Counted from the first letter of the stretch, positions 7,615-15,626 are shown. The stretch: 16,050 bases of DNA from an uncultured Altererythrobacter sp. (GCA_937950385.1 CALFEA010000070.1:1-16050); one strand, 5' to 3'. The notes: generated by a model from the sequence alone, not told the origin. Numbers and translations are program-made.

Positions 7615-8573
7615 GCATGACATTAGCCGAGCTGCGCGATTTGGCAGCGGCGATTAAAGCAGAGGTTGGCAAAGCGATTGTCGGTCAGGATGAGATGATC
7701 GATCAAATGCTGATCGCAATGGTCAGCGAAGGGCATGTTCTGCTCGAGGGCCCGCCTGGCACGGCGAAGACTTTCATTGCCCAGAGCTTTGCGATCGCAT
7801 TGGGTCTGGATTTCGGGCGCATCCAATTTACGCCAGATTTGCTGCCCGGCGATATTCTTGGCTCCAATCTGTTCAACTTCCAAACCAGCGAATTTACGCT
7901 AACCCGCGGGCCGATTTTCTGCGATCTGCTGCTGGCCGATGAAATTAACCGGACACCGCCCAAGACACAGGCCGCTTTGCTAGAAGCAATGCAGGAACGC
8001 CGCGTTACTTTGGATGGCGAAACGCATTCCTTGGCTGACAGTTTCATGGTGGTGGCCACGCAGAACCCGATTGAAAACCAAGGCGTCTATCCTCTTCCAG
8101 AAGCGCAGCTTGACCGTTTTCTATTCAAGCTGCTCGTGCCTTACCCAAGCGAGCAAGAAGAGGCCTCGATTGTGATGCGCTTTGGCCAGCGTCAAGGTCC
8201 GCCCCGCCCTGCAGAATTGGGCGTAAGTGCCGCCACCAATGCGAAACAATTGAGCCAAATCAGCGCCGCTTTGGATGAAGTCACCGTCGCGCAAGAAATC
8301 GTCGACTATGTCGTGCGGCTGGTGCGTTCAACCCGCGAGCATGCTGAGCTAGCCGTTGGCGCAAGCCCGCGTGCAGCCGTTATGCTGGCAAATGCTGCAC
8401 GTGCGCGTGCAGCATTACAGGGCCGCAATTATGCACTGCCTGATGACGTCAAAGCGCTTGCGATACCTGTATTGCGGCACCGCCTAACCCTAAGTCCGGC
8501 CGCTGAAATTGAAGGCCGGATCCTTGAGGAATTGGTGAGCGAACTGGTCGAAAGCACGGAGGCTCCGCGCTAG
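7611..8573 (+). CDS. moxR: MoxR-family AAA+ ATPase
   Basis: MoxR ATPases are cytosolic AAA+ chaperone-like enzymes that typically act with vWA-domain partners to mature or remodel a client complex. The 320-residue protein is complete. It has Walker A GPPGTAKT (47-54), Walker B LLLADE (106-111), sensor 1 in VVATQNP (148-153, Asn152), an arginine-finger candidate LDRF (Arg169), and sensor 2 in the lid domain at ASPRAAV (Arg254). The start at 7611 is set by GAGAGGA at 7594-7600 and the ATGA overlap with the DUF4350 gene; a second ATG at 7617 is possible. It is followed after 6 nt by the DUF58 gene, the usual partner. The client here is unknown. All ATPase motifs look intact. Confidence 0.95.
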   Translation: MSMTLAELRDLAAAIKAEVGKAIVGQDEMIDQMLIAMVSEGHVLLEGPPGTAKTFIAQSFAIALGLDFGRIQFTPDLLPGDILGSNLFNFQTSEFTLTRGPIFCDLLLADEINRTPPKTQAALLEAMQERRVTLDGETHSLADSFMVVATQNPIENQGVYPLPEAQLDRFLFKLLVPYPSEQEEASIVMRFGQRQGPPRPAELGVSAATNAKQLSQISAALDEVTVAQEIVDYVVRLVRSTREHAELAVGASPRAAVMLANAARARAALQGRNYALPDDVKALAIPVLRHRLTLSPAAEIEGRILEELVSELVESTEAPR

Positions 8574-8579
8574 ATTTTC

Positions 8580-9923
8580 ATGCGCTTTCAATTTCCCATC
8601 CTGCCAACGCAGCGCGCTGCTTGGGTGATCGCCGCCAGTGCGCCGATTGCGCTACTGATCGCGGCAACTGCGCCCGATGCGTGGATCATTGCACCTGTCG
8701 CCGTTGTGGGCCTGCTTGCGCTAATCCTGCTCGACGGGCTGCTGGCAGGACGATTGCACACATGGGGTTTGGACGCGCCTGCTGACACAGAAATCGGCAA
8801 GGAAACACCGCTGCGAATAACAGGCGCATTCGGCAATGGGTCCAGAAGCAGTGTGACCGCCGCAATCGAATTTGACGCAAGATTGGGCAGTGATGGACGC
8901 GGCATTGCTGAGCTGTACAGCAATGGCGAACAGGCAGACAAAGCGGGCGCATATGAAGGGGTTGTTGATGCGGTCCCTGTGCGGCGCGGGACGGCAAATA
9001 TCACCCGATCATGGCTGCGCTGGACTGGCCCCTTGGGGCTTGGGGCAAGGCAAATTGTTCGCGATGAAGACCAGCAATTGCGCATTTGGCCCGATCTTTC
9101 GCCGATCCGCTCACCTGAATTGCAAACCTTCCTGCGCGATGCCCAATTTGGCCTAATCGCGCGGCGCATACGCGGCGAAGGCACACAATTTGAAGCTTTG
9201 AGCGAATATGAAGCGGGCATGGATCGCCGCCGGATCGATTGGAAAGCCAGCGCGCGCCACACCAAGCTTTACGCCCGCGAAAATGAAAGCGAGCGCAACA
9301 ATCAGATCGTCTTCGCTTTCGATTGCGGCCAAGCCATGTGCGAACCGGTTGATGGTCTCCCCCGGATTGACCGCGCGGTCTCAGCCGCCCTCACTTCGGC
9401 ATATGTAGCGCTGAAAGGCGGCGATAAAGTCGCGCTCTACGGCTTTGCGCAAAAACCCGATGTGGTAACGCCATTTGTAAATGATGCACGGTCATTCCAC
9501 CGCTTGCAAGCGGCGGCCGCTGGCTTGGATTACCATTCAGCAGAGCCCAATTTCACGCTTGCGCTCGCGTCTTTAACGGCTCGCCTGAAACGCCGTTCGT
9601 TCATTATATTATTCTCCGATTTCACCGACCCGACGGCGGCGGAATTGATGGTGGAAAGCATTGGCCGCTTGGTGGAAAAACACTTGGTTTTGTTCGTCAC
9701 CATTTCCGATAGCGAGCTAGAAACAATGGTCGATGCGCCGCCTGCCGATCTGGCACAAATAGCCCGCAGCGTTACCGCTGGCGGCCTGGCCCATCAACGC
9801 GCGATTGTGCTGCAACGCTTGCGCCAATTGGGTGTCAATGTGATCGAGGCGCCATGGGATCAAATCGGCTATCAGCTGATCGATAAATATTTCGCAATCA
9901 AACGCAGTGAGGCAATCGGATGA
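8580..9923 (+). CDS. DUF58 protein (vWA-like fold), likely MoxR partner
   Basis: DUF58 proteins nearly always neighbour moxR and are thought to receive the action of the ATPase. This 447-residue protein starts with a TM hairpin (about 14-31 and 35-56), then a cytosolic or membrane-associated region. The DUF58 signature lies at 205-226 and includes EYEAGMDRRRIDWKASAR. A vWA-like domain follows from about 242: the first strand carries FDCGQAM (247-253) and a later acidic loop reads SDFTDP (346-351). The canonical MIDAS DxSxS is replaced by D248-C-G-Q-A, so metal binding is doubtful, although Gly at this place is common in DUF58 relatives as I recall. A GGAGG at 8558-8562 is 17 nt before the ATG, rather far. 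The stop overlaps the next start (ATGA at 9920-9923). Confidence 0.88.
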   Translation: MRFQFPILPTQRAAWVIAASAPIALLIAATAPDAWIIAPVAVVGLLALILLDGLLAGRLHTWGLDAPADTEIGKETPLRITGAFGNGSRSSVTAAIEFDARLGSDGRGIAELYSNGEQADKAGAYEGVVDAVPVRRGTANITRSWLRWTGPLGLGARQIVRDEDQQLRIWPDLSPIRSPELQTFLRDAQFGLIARRIRGEGTQFEALSEYEAGMDRRRIDWKASARHTKLYARENESERNNQIVFAFDCGQAMCEPVDGLPRIDRAVSAALTSAYVALKGGDKVALYGFAQKPDVVTPFVNDARSFHRLQAAAAGLDYHSAEPNFTLALASLTARLKRRSFIILFSDFTDPTAAELMVESIGRLVEKHLVLFVTISDSELETMVDAPPADLAQIARSVTAGGLAHQRAIVLQRLRQLGVNVIEAPWDQIGYQLIDKYFAIKRSEAIG

Positions 9924-10984
9924 AGGCCACCACTATCGCAGCATGGCGCGGCGCGAATGAGCCCGAAGCACCGACCGACATCGCCGCCGCAGCGCTGCGG
10001 TCTGACCGGTTCCGACTGGAACGCGAAGGCGATTGGCAGCGCCTCGATATGATCGTCACGCGCATGGAAAAGGGCCGCTTGCGGTCTATCTCTGACGAAG
10101 ACCTGCTCGAACTGCCGACGCTTTACCGCACTGCCGCCTCCAGCCTATCGGTCGCGCGTGAGACATCGCTCGATGTCGCCACGCTGACGTATCTGGAGCA
10201 ATTGGTGCAGCGCGCTTGGTTCCAAGTATACGGCCCGCGCCAAGGGTTCTTCGCATGGCTTCGTTCATTCCTATTTGGCGGATGGAGCCGCGCAATTCGC
10301 GCCATCTGGCTCGACATTTGTATCGCAACATTTGTGATGGTCGCAGGCACAATCGTAGGTTGGTTGCTATGCGCACAAGATAGCGAATGGTTCTACCGCC
10401 TCGTGCCCACAGACCTTGCTGATACGCGCGGGCCTGGCGCCAGCCGCGAGCAATTAATGGAAACTCTGCAAACCGAAAGCAGTTCGGCAGGGCTCTCCAC
10501 TTTTGCCGCGCAATTGTTCAGCAATAATGCTGGCGTATCTATCCTCGCCTTCGCGCTTGGCTTTGCCTTTGGCATCCCCTCGCTGATGCTGCTGGTGCAT
10601 AATGCCGCCATGCTGGGCGCATTCCTATGGCTGTTTTCAAGCCAAGATCTAACGCTGGAAATCGCCGCTTGGCTCAGCGTTCATGGCACAACAGAGCTCA
10701 CCGCGATCATGCTATCGGGCGCAGCGGGCCTCCATATAGGCCGCTCGATGGGCTTTCCGGGCAATCGGTCAATTCTCACCGCCATGTCGGAAAGCGGCAA
10801 ACGCGCTGCCACCGTGATGGTCGGCGTTGTGATCATGATGATTGTTGCTGCATTGCTGGAGGCGTTCCCGCGCCAATTGGTCGAAGGCGAGTTTAATCGC
10901 CTGCTAATCGGCGGAGCAATGCTATTGTTCTGGATCGCTTATTTCTTCGCCTATCGGCCTGCGCATGATGAGGTAGAGGCATGA
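9920..10984 (+). CDS. Stage II sporulation protein M (SpoIIM/DUF95)-like membrane protein
   Basis: SpoIIM-type domains are polytopic membrane proteins. In Bacillus SpoIIM works in engulfment, but most bacterial relatives belong to non-sporulating species, sit in MoxR operons and are uncharacterised. The 354-residue protein has a ~125-residue cytosolic N-terminal helical region (about 21-120) and then roughly five TM segments: about 129-150, 206-225, 227-240 with 247-272, 297-314 and 327-345. The SpoIIM hallmark HGTTELTAIMLSGAAG (255-270) is present, with the His and Glu in a membrane context; the Phe/Gly-rich helix GVSILAFALGFAFGIP (205-220) also fits. ATGA overlaps join it to the genes on both sides. 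The domain assignment is fairly sure; a transport or remodelling role is inference. Confidence 0.85.
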   Translation: MKATTIAAWRGANEPEAPTDIAAAALRSDRFRLEREGDWQRLDMIVTRMEKGRLRSISDEDLLELPTLYRTAASSLSVARETSLDVATLTYLEQLVQRAWFQVYGPRQGFFAWLRSFLFGGWSRAIRAIWLDICIATFVMVAGTIVGWLLCAQDSEWFYRLVPTDLADTRGPGASREQLMETLQTESSSAGLSTFAAQLFSNNAGVSILAFALGFAFGIPSLMLLVHNAAMLGAFLWLFSSQDLTLEIAAWLSVHGTTELTAIMLSGAAGLHIGRSMGFPGNRSILTAMSESGKRAATVMVGVVIMMIVAALLEAFPRQLVEGEFNRLLIGGAMLLFWIAYFFAYRPAHDEVEA

Positions 10985-11904
10985 GCGCGGCAGTTCCTAA
11001 CACTAGCGCAAGCTACAATGCCAAGCGCCTGCGCCAGATCATAACGCCAGAGGGGATCAGCCTGCCGATAACGGTCGCCTCACGAGGCGCACGGGTCGGT
11101 GCATTTCTGCTCGACATGACGATATTCACCCTTGGCCTAATTGCCTTTCATCTGTTGATGGCAGCGCTGTTCGGCTCGACCATAGATGAGACTATGTCGG
11201 GCCTCGACGGCACCCCCAATGGCGCGCAAGAATTTATCATCATTATATATGTGCTCGCCATTTTCATTGCGCGCTACGGATATTTCTTGGGCTTTGAACT
11301 GGGCCCGCGCGGGGCGACTTTGGGCAAACGTATCGTGGGCATCAGAGTGGCGGCCCGCGATGGCGGCCGCCTTTCTCCAGAAGCCATCATCGCACGCAAT
11401 CTAATCCGCGATATCGAAATCTTGCTTCCGCTCGTTTTTTTCCTAACCGCAATTGTTGGCGAAGGCGGCAATGCAGGCTGGGCAAGCGCCCTTTGGGTTT
11501 CGATCTTCCGTGCGTTTCCTTTCTTCAATAAGGACGCGATGCGCGCAGGCGATGTGATCGCAGGCACTTGGGTTGTCGAACAGCCCAAGATGAAACTGGC
11601 GCAAACCCTTTCCACCCAAGGTGCAGCTGGCGGGACCAGCCATTTGACCGGCACAAAATACGAATTTGGCGAGGCAGAGCTGAGCATTTACGGTGAGCAT
11701 GAATTGCAGACGCTCGAACGGGTTTTGCGCGATGATAAGGACGAAGCATTGATCGCAGTGCATGCAGCGATCTGCGCAAAGGTCGGTTGGAACCCGGGCG
11801 CGGGCGACGAACGCGCCTTCTTGGAGGCGTTCTATGCGCAATTGCGCTCTCGGCTGGAAAACGACATGAGATTTGGCAAGCGCAAGGCCGACAAATTCTC
11901 TTAA
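10981..11904 (+). CDS. RDD family membrane protein with C-terminal soluble extension, last gene of the MoxR operon
   Basis: RDD proteins are small integral membrane proteins; some have been linked to ion or sodium/proton exchange, most are uncharacterised. In this 307-residue protein the RDD domain covers about 30-200. It has the first helix with RGARVGAFLLDM (35-46; R38 and D45 are the conserved pair), a second helix (84-106), the cytosolic turn GATLGKRIVGIRV (111-123) and a further helix near 147-160. An Arg-containing membrane-end segment DVIAGTWVVE (191-200) closes the domain. The last ~105 residues are soluble, with an ELSIYGEHELQTLERVLR helix around 227-244 and a charged tail. I recall such tails in sphingomonad RDD proteins of this operon. 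ATGA overlap with the SpoIIM-like gene. No clear terminator directly follows. Confidence 0.87.
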   Translation: MSAAVPNTSASYNAKRLRQIITPEGISLPITVASRGARVGAFLLDMTIFTLGLIAFHLLMAALFGSTIDETMSGLDGTPNGAQEFIIIIYVLAIFIARYGYFLGFELGPRGATLGKRIVGIRVAARDGGRLSPEAIIARNLIRDIEILLPLVFFLTAIVGEGGNAGWASALWVSIFRAFPFFNKDAMRAGDVIAGTWVVEQPKMKLAQTLSTQGAAGGTSHLTGTKYEFGEAELSIYGEHELQTLERVLRDDKDEALIAVHAAICAKVGWNPGAGDERAFLEAFYAQLRSRLENDMRFGKRKADKFS

Positions 11905-12112
11905 GACCCTAAGCTTATACGCGAGGTGGCGCGCGGGTGCAGATTGGGAGAGAGAAATGGCTGGTGACGTGTAGGATGGGAGAATCCAGCCGGATCAGCA
12001 ACCGCGCGCAGTAAGAGCAATAGGCGGCAATCGTAAACAACCGGCTTAAATCGCTGATAGATTTACAATATTTAATCCCAAATTGGCTTCGAAATTGAAT
12101 GGAACGAAAATC

Positions 12113-12138
12113 GTGCCCTTATCCTTACTTAAGGGCAC
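12113..12138. other. Perfect 9-bp stem-loop in the intergenic region
   Basis: GTGCCCTTA (12113-12121) and TAAGGGCAC (12130-12138) are exact inverted copies separated by 8 nt. A transcript in either direction would fold into a stable hairpin. No T run directly follows on the plus strand (the nearest is about 20 nt away) and only a short ATTTTC follows on the minus strand. A canonical intrinsic terminator is therefore not proven. Alternatives are a weak terminator for the MoxR operon, part of a small RNA, or a protein-binding operator. Confidence 0.5.
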
Positions 12139-12370
12139 AGGCGTCGAATTATCTAACTGTTTTTATTACCATTTTTTGTTAAGAGCTAGCCGAAAACAAT
12201 TCGCAAGCCTTGGCACACAAAGAAAACCGCAGAATCACCCAGCTACCTAAACTCATGATTTAAAATAACTTTCTGAGGCAAAGAAACCCGACCCGCTTGC
12301 TCACGTCAGCCCAATAGTTGCGATTGTAAACTACAGCGTAAAGGTGCTAATGATGCGTCATATCTTTATT

Positions 12371-12377
12371 GAGGGAG
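12371..12377 (+). promoter_or_regulatory. Ribosome binding site of the TM-helix-repeat gene
   Basis: GAGGGAG lies 9 nt before ATG 12387 and decides this start. The in-frame TTG at 12369 would begin inside the Shine-Dalgarno sequence and can be discarded. Confidence 0.8.
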
Positions 12378-12386
12378 CAAACACTT

Positions 12387-13562
12387 ATGGAAATTCCATT
12401 TCTAGGAAAATTCGCGATCGATCAGGAAGCCCTGATCTCTGGCGCAATTGAATTCGGCACAAAAGCCGCCATCGTCATTGGCATTCTTTTGGTCACATGG
12501 ATTGTGGCAAAAATCGTCAAATGGACATTCACCAAGCTGGTGAACAAAATCGAATTTCTCCAGCGCGACACGAGCGGCGGCGAAACAGTTGGCGGCTCGA
12601 TCGGCAAGATCGTATCTGGCCTTGTTTGGATCTTCGGCCTGATCGCTGTTCTGAACGCGCTTGGTCTTGAAGGGCCCATCGGTCCGCTTCAAGAATTGCT
12701 CAACACTGTAATGGGCTTCATTCCGAACCTTATCGGTGCAGGCCTTATCTTCTTCATCGGCGCAATGGTTGCCAATATCGTTCGCGATATCGTCACCACC
12801 GCGATGCAGACGGTCAATCTCGACAAATGGGCGAATAAGGGCGGCGTTGATCAGGTTACTGGCAACTCCACTATCAGCAGCACCATTGGTACAGTGGTCT
12901 ATGTTCTGATCATTATCCCAGTAGCGATTGCGGCACTCAGCGCTTTGAAAATCGAAGCGATTTCAGGCCCCGCAATCAGCATGCTCGAAATGATCATGAG
13001 CGCAATTCCAGTCGTTATCGGCGCTGGTATCCTGCTTGGTCTTGGCTATGTGATCAGCAAATTTGCTGCCAACATCCTGACCGAATTGCTTTCGGGTCTG
13101 GGCATTGATCGTCCGGTTCAAGAGCTGGGCCTGCTGCCTGACACAACAACCGCTTCATCGGTTATCGGCCGCGTTGTTCAAGTGGCGATCATCCTGTTTG
13201 CTGCTGTTGCAGCGACGAAGATGCTCGGCTTCCCTGAGCTGACCAAAATCGTCAACACAGTGCTTGGCCTTGGCGGCAAGGTGATCTTCGGTGCAGTTGT
13301 TATCGGCATCGGCTTTATGCTTGCAAACCTGCTTGCCAAATTGGTCAACGGTGCGAGCGAAGGCGGAATGGCTGGCAACATCGTAAAATATGCCACCATT
13401 GTCCTGTTCACCTTTATGGGTCTGAACTTCACCGGCGTTGGCGAAATGATCACACAAACCGCATTCAGCGCGATTGTGATCGGCATGAGCGTCGCAGGCG
13501 CATTGGCCTTTGGCCTTGGCGGCCGCGATTGGGCAGCCAAGCAGCTGAACAAGATCAAGTGA
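12387..13562 (+). CDS. TM-helix-repeat membrane protein (mechanosensitive-channel-like / CmpX-like, PF05552-type repeats)
   Basis: This 391-residue inner-membrane protein is built from a ~95-residue repeat: a TM helix starting near [S]xIGxVV, an ALxxLG turn, an amphipathic LLxxIxxxIP segment, and a long Gly/Ala-rich TM helix (ligAGixxxIGxxxANIV). Copies start near residues 71, 165 and 259. A half copy lies at the N-terminus (about 20-56) and a degenerate one at the C-terminus (331-380), ending in AFGLGGRDWAA. The Gly/Ala-rich helix with a FGLGGRD end resembles the pore helix of MscS-type channels. The MscS cytoplasmic beta domain is absent. Relatives are annotated as mechanosensitive ion channels or CmpX; gating by membrane tension is not shown for this type. 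The gene is apparently monocistronic, with a good ribosome binding site upstream and a terminator downstream. Confidence 0.85.
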   Translation: MEIPFLGKFAIDQEALISGAIEFGTKAAIVIGILLVTWIVAKIVKWTFTKLVNKIEFLQRDTSGGETVGGSIGKIVSGLVWIFGLIAVLNALGLEGPIGPLQELLNTVMGFIPNLIGAGLIFFIGAMVANIVRDIVTTAMQTVNLDKWANKGGVDQVTGNSTISSTIGTVVYVLIIIPVAIAALSALKIEAISGPAISMLEMIMSAIPVVIGAGILLGLGYVISKFAANILTELLSGLGIDRPVQELGLLPDTTTASSVIGRVVQVAIILFAAVAATKMLGFPELTKIVNTVLGLGGKVIFGAVVIGIGFMLANLLAKLVNGASEGGMAGNIVKYATIVLFTFMGLNFTGVGEMITQTAFSAIVIGMSVAGALAFGLGGRDWAAKQLNKIK

Positions 13563-13612
13563 TTTTGATAGGCTAAAACGTTTTGCTCTTTGAGCAAGGC
13601 TAAGACATGATG

Positions 13613-13646
13613 GGGCGCGAGTGGTTTTGACTGCTTGCGCCCTTTT
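13613..13646 (+). terminator. Intrinsic terminator after the TM-helix-repeat gene
   Basis: GGGCGCGAG (13613-13621) pairs with CTTGCGCCC (13634-13642) in a 9-bp stem with one G-U pair and a 12-nt loop, immediately followed by TTTT (13643-13646). This is a Rho-independent terminator shape. A second hairpin, TTGCTC-TTT-GAGCAA at 13583-13597, lies closer to the stop but has no U tract after it; it may protect the mRNA 3' end. Confidence 0.75.
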
Positions 13647-13678
13647 CATTGGGCGTTTGAACTAAAGGATCCCTAGGC

Positions 13679-14626
13679 ATGAGCAATTTCGGCGCGCAAT
13701 CGACAACTGACGAGGTGCTCGCAGGTCATGATCTTAGCGGGCAAACCGTGTTCATTACTGGCGGCGCGTCGGGATTGGGCCAAGAAACCGCCCGCGCCAT
13801 GGCCGCAAAGGGCGCGCATGTTGTGATCGCTGCGCGCGATCCGGCCAAGCTTGATATAGCCGCCAGCGAAATCCGCGAGGCAACCGGCAGCGAATTGGTC
13901 GAAACCATAGTTTTGGACCTGGCCTCGCAAGATGCCGTGCGCGCCTGCGGCGATGAGGCGAACAAGCGTTTTGATAAAATTGATCTGCTGATCAACAATG
14001 CAGGCGTTATGGCTTGCCCCCAAGGCCAGACCGCTGATGGGTTCGAAATGCAGTTTGGGACCAATCATCTGGGGCACTTCTCGTTAACAAAACACATCCT
14101 ACCACTGGTCCGTAAAGGGTCGGGCAAACGCATCGTAAATCTCTCCAGCCGCGCCCATCATAATGACCGAGTTCATCTCGATGATGTGGGTTTTGAGAAC
14201 CGTGAATATGAAAAATGGGCGAGCTATGGCCAATCGAAAACTGCCAATATCCTGTTCTCGGTGGCGCTCGACAAGCGCCTTGATGATATTGATGTGTTCG
14301 CCGTGCATCCCGGCGGCATTCAGACCAATCTTGGTCGCCATCTAACCGAGGAAGATATCGCAGCGATGATGGCGCGGCTTGAAGAAAGCGATCGCGGCGG
14401 CTTTGCTTGGAAGACGATTGCCCAAGGCGCGGCGACCTCGTGCTGGGCGGCAACTGCGCCAGAGATTGCCGGGCAAGGCGGCGTCTATTGCGAGGATTGC
14501 CACATAGCTGAAACAGATGACCAAAGCGAGGCTAGCGGCGTGCGGTCCTACGCGCTCGATCCTGAAATTGCGGAAGGCCTGTGGAGCCTTAGCGAGCAAA
14601 TGTTGGGCGAAAGCTTCACCGTATAG
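13679..14626 (+). CDS. Short-chain dehydrogenase/reductase (SDR), retinol-dehydrogenase/WWOX-like
   Basis: This is an NAD(P)-dependent oxidoreductase of unknown substrate, cytosolic, 315 residues. The Rossmann cofactor motif TGGASGLG is at 27-34, with AARD (51-54) ending beta-2; an Arg there often goes with NADP(H). NNAGVM is at 106-111, followed by the FGTNHLGHFSLT block (126-137) typical of the retinol dehydrogenase/WWOX-like SDR subgroup. The catalytic Ser is in LSS (156-157) and the YxxxK pair is Y183-K187. The PGG segment after beta-6 and a ~60-residue C-terminal part complete the fold. Start at 13679 is supported by AAGGA at 13665-13669, 9 nt upstream. It follows an intrinsic terminator, so it has its own promoter between 13647 and 13679 or is served by read-through. 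It converges on the hydrolase gene with 21 bp between stops. Confidence 0.93.
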   Translation: MSNFGAQSTTDEVLAGHDLSGQTVFITGGASGLGQETARAMAAKGAHVVIAARDPAKLDIAASEIREATGSELVETIVLDLASQDAVRACGDEANKRFDKIDLLINNAGVMACPQGQTADGFEMQFGTNHLGHFSLTKHILPLVRKGSGKRIVNLSSRAHHNDRVHLDDVGFENREYEKWASYGQSKTANILFSVALDKRLDDIDVFAVHPGGIQTNLGRHLTEEDIAAMMARLEESDRGGFAWKTIAQGAATSCWAATAPEIAGQGGVYCEDCHIAETDDQSEASGVRSYALDPEIAEGLWSLSEQMLGESFTV

Positions 14627-14647
14627 GCTGAGCGCATCTAAAACCCG

Positions 14648-15583
14648 TCAGCTGGCGAGGAAGTCCTGCACCAAATTCATCACATCCTTGCTCTCGCGCG
14701 TGCCCGGGATCACCATAAACACATGCGGTGCGCCGGCATATTCATATAAGGATACCGGAGCATTCACCTCCACCGCTCGCGCCATGAAATTGCGGCAATC
14801 TACGACGAACAGATCATGGCGGCCTTGGAAAATCTGGGTCGGCGGAAGGCCATCCATGTCCGCATAGAGAGGCGAGCATTCCGGCGATTTGGGATCGCGC
14901 CCGCCAGCCCATAACTCGCCCATTACCCGTATAGGCTCAATCGAAAGCATGAAGTCCTTGGGCTCTACAACGCGCGCCGCTTCATCGCTCAAAGTGAGAT
15001 CGAGCCAAGGCGAAAACAGCACCAATTTGCCAGGCTGAGGGGTGCCCGCCGCCTTCGCTCTGTTCGCCAAAGCAATCGCCATATGCCCGCCTGCGCTGTC
15101 ACCTGATGCGATGATTTGTGCCGGATCCCATTCTTCTGCGATTTTGGCAAAGGCGGCATCCGCCAATGTCTCGGCATCGTTATAGCTGGCCTCTGGGATG
15201 ACATTATAGAGCGGGACTGTAACGCTGGCGCCGGTTACTTCCACCAAACGCGCGACAAACGGCCAATGCATATCAAACATGGGGAAGGCAAAGCCGCCGC
15301 CATGGAAATACAGAATATGCTGATGCCCTTTGCCTGTTTTGGGATGAAGCGTGACGCATTTCTGGCCTGCGGCTTCCCAATGCTCAGCGCTATATTTGCG
15401 TTCTATTTTTTCCGGCAGCGGGGCATCATGGGGGGGCGATCTGGTCTCCAGCAATTCGCGGGTTGCCTCCGCTGTTTGTGGGAAGACCGCAGGCTGGCGC
15501 GCAATCATCCATGTCAAAAAGCGCAGCAGCATGCTCGGCTTTGCACTGCGCAATTCAAAAATATCGGCTTGAGACGTCGTCAT
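14648..15583 (-). CDS. Alpha/beta hydrolase, hormone-sensitive-lipase (HSL, family IV) type esterase
   Basis: This is a probable carboxylesterase acting on short-chain or activated esters; the natural substrate is unknown. The 311-residue protein has the HSL oxyanion motif HGGG (94-97), the nucleophile elbow GDSAGG (161-166, Ser163), a catalytic Asp in GRHDLF (Asp257) and the catalytic His in GAPH (His287). The spacing is normal for the family. Residues 1-50 form a helical cap segment (with SMLLRFLTWMIA, 17-28) that covers the active site in relatives; no signal peptide is evident. The start at 15583 is supported by GAGGGG (bases 15590-15595 on the complement), 6 nt upstream. It lies 61 nt downstream of the DUF2063-like gene on the same strand, so both may share a transcript. 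Confidence 0.92.
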   Translation of the reverse strand: MTTSQADIFELRSAKPSMLLRFLTWMIARQPAVFPQTAEATRELLETRSPPHDAPLPEKIERKYSAEHWEAAGQKCVTLHPKTGKGHQHILYFHGGGFAFPMFDMHWPFVARLVEVTGASVTVPLYNVIPEASYNDAETLADAAFAKIAEEWDPAQIIASGDSAGGHMAIALANRAKAAGTPQPGKLVLFSPWLDLTLSDEAARVVEPKDFMLSIEPIRVMGELWAGGRDPKSPECSPLYADMDGLPPTQIFQGRHDLFVVDCRNFMARAVEVNAPVSLYEYAGAPHVFMVIPGTRESKDVMNLVQDFLAS

Positions 15584-15626
15584 AAAATTCCCCTCGCCCG
15601 CAGGCCTGTTCTATTGATGAGATCAC

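Larger units (their letters stand above)
11905..12386. other. Long AT-rich non-coding region between the MoxR operon and the TM-repeat gene
   Basis: This is the only gene-free stretch over 300 bases. From about 12050 to 12290 it is clearly richer in A and T than the genes, with T runs near 12158-12163 and 12172-12178. It holds a perfect 9-bp hairpin at 12113-12138 and a weaker nested fold around 11962-11995 (GGCT...GGAT...ATCC AGCC). I see no ORF with a ribosome binding site, tRNA or recognisable riboswitch. It presumably contains the promoter and a long leader of the downstream gene and perhaps a small RNA; I could not pick out a convincing -35/-10 pair. Confidence 0.6.

Noticed and set aside
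8588..9265. Minus-strand open frame of 225 codons inside the DUF58 gene
   Set aside because: Antisense shadow of a conserved gene; its translation is Ser/Arg/Pro-rich low complexity without domain features.
9920..10984. SpoIIM homology as evidence of sporulation
   Set aside because: No other sporulation gene is present and SpoIIM-like domains are common in MoxR operons of non-sporulating bacteria.
12101..12125. GGAAC resembling the -35 of an EcfG general stress promoter
   Set aside because: No GTT-type -10 element occurs 16-17 nt downstream, so the second half of the promoter is missing.
12099..12182. Small ORF of 27 residues with a hydrophobic end in the intergenic region
   Set aside because: No ribosome binding site and it runs straight through the perfect hairpin; length is expected by chance in AT-rich DNA. 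A transcript with ribosome footprints would change this.
13613..13646. The GC-rich stem-loop near 13613 as part of an RNA gene
   Set aside because: A simple 9-bp stem followed by TTTT right after a gene is best explained as an intrinsic terminator; no tRNA arms are present.
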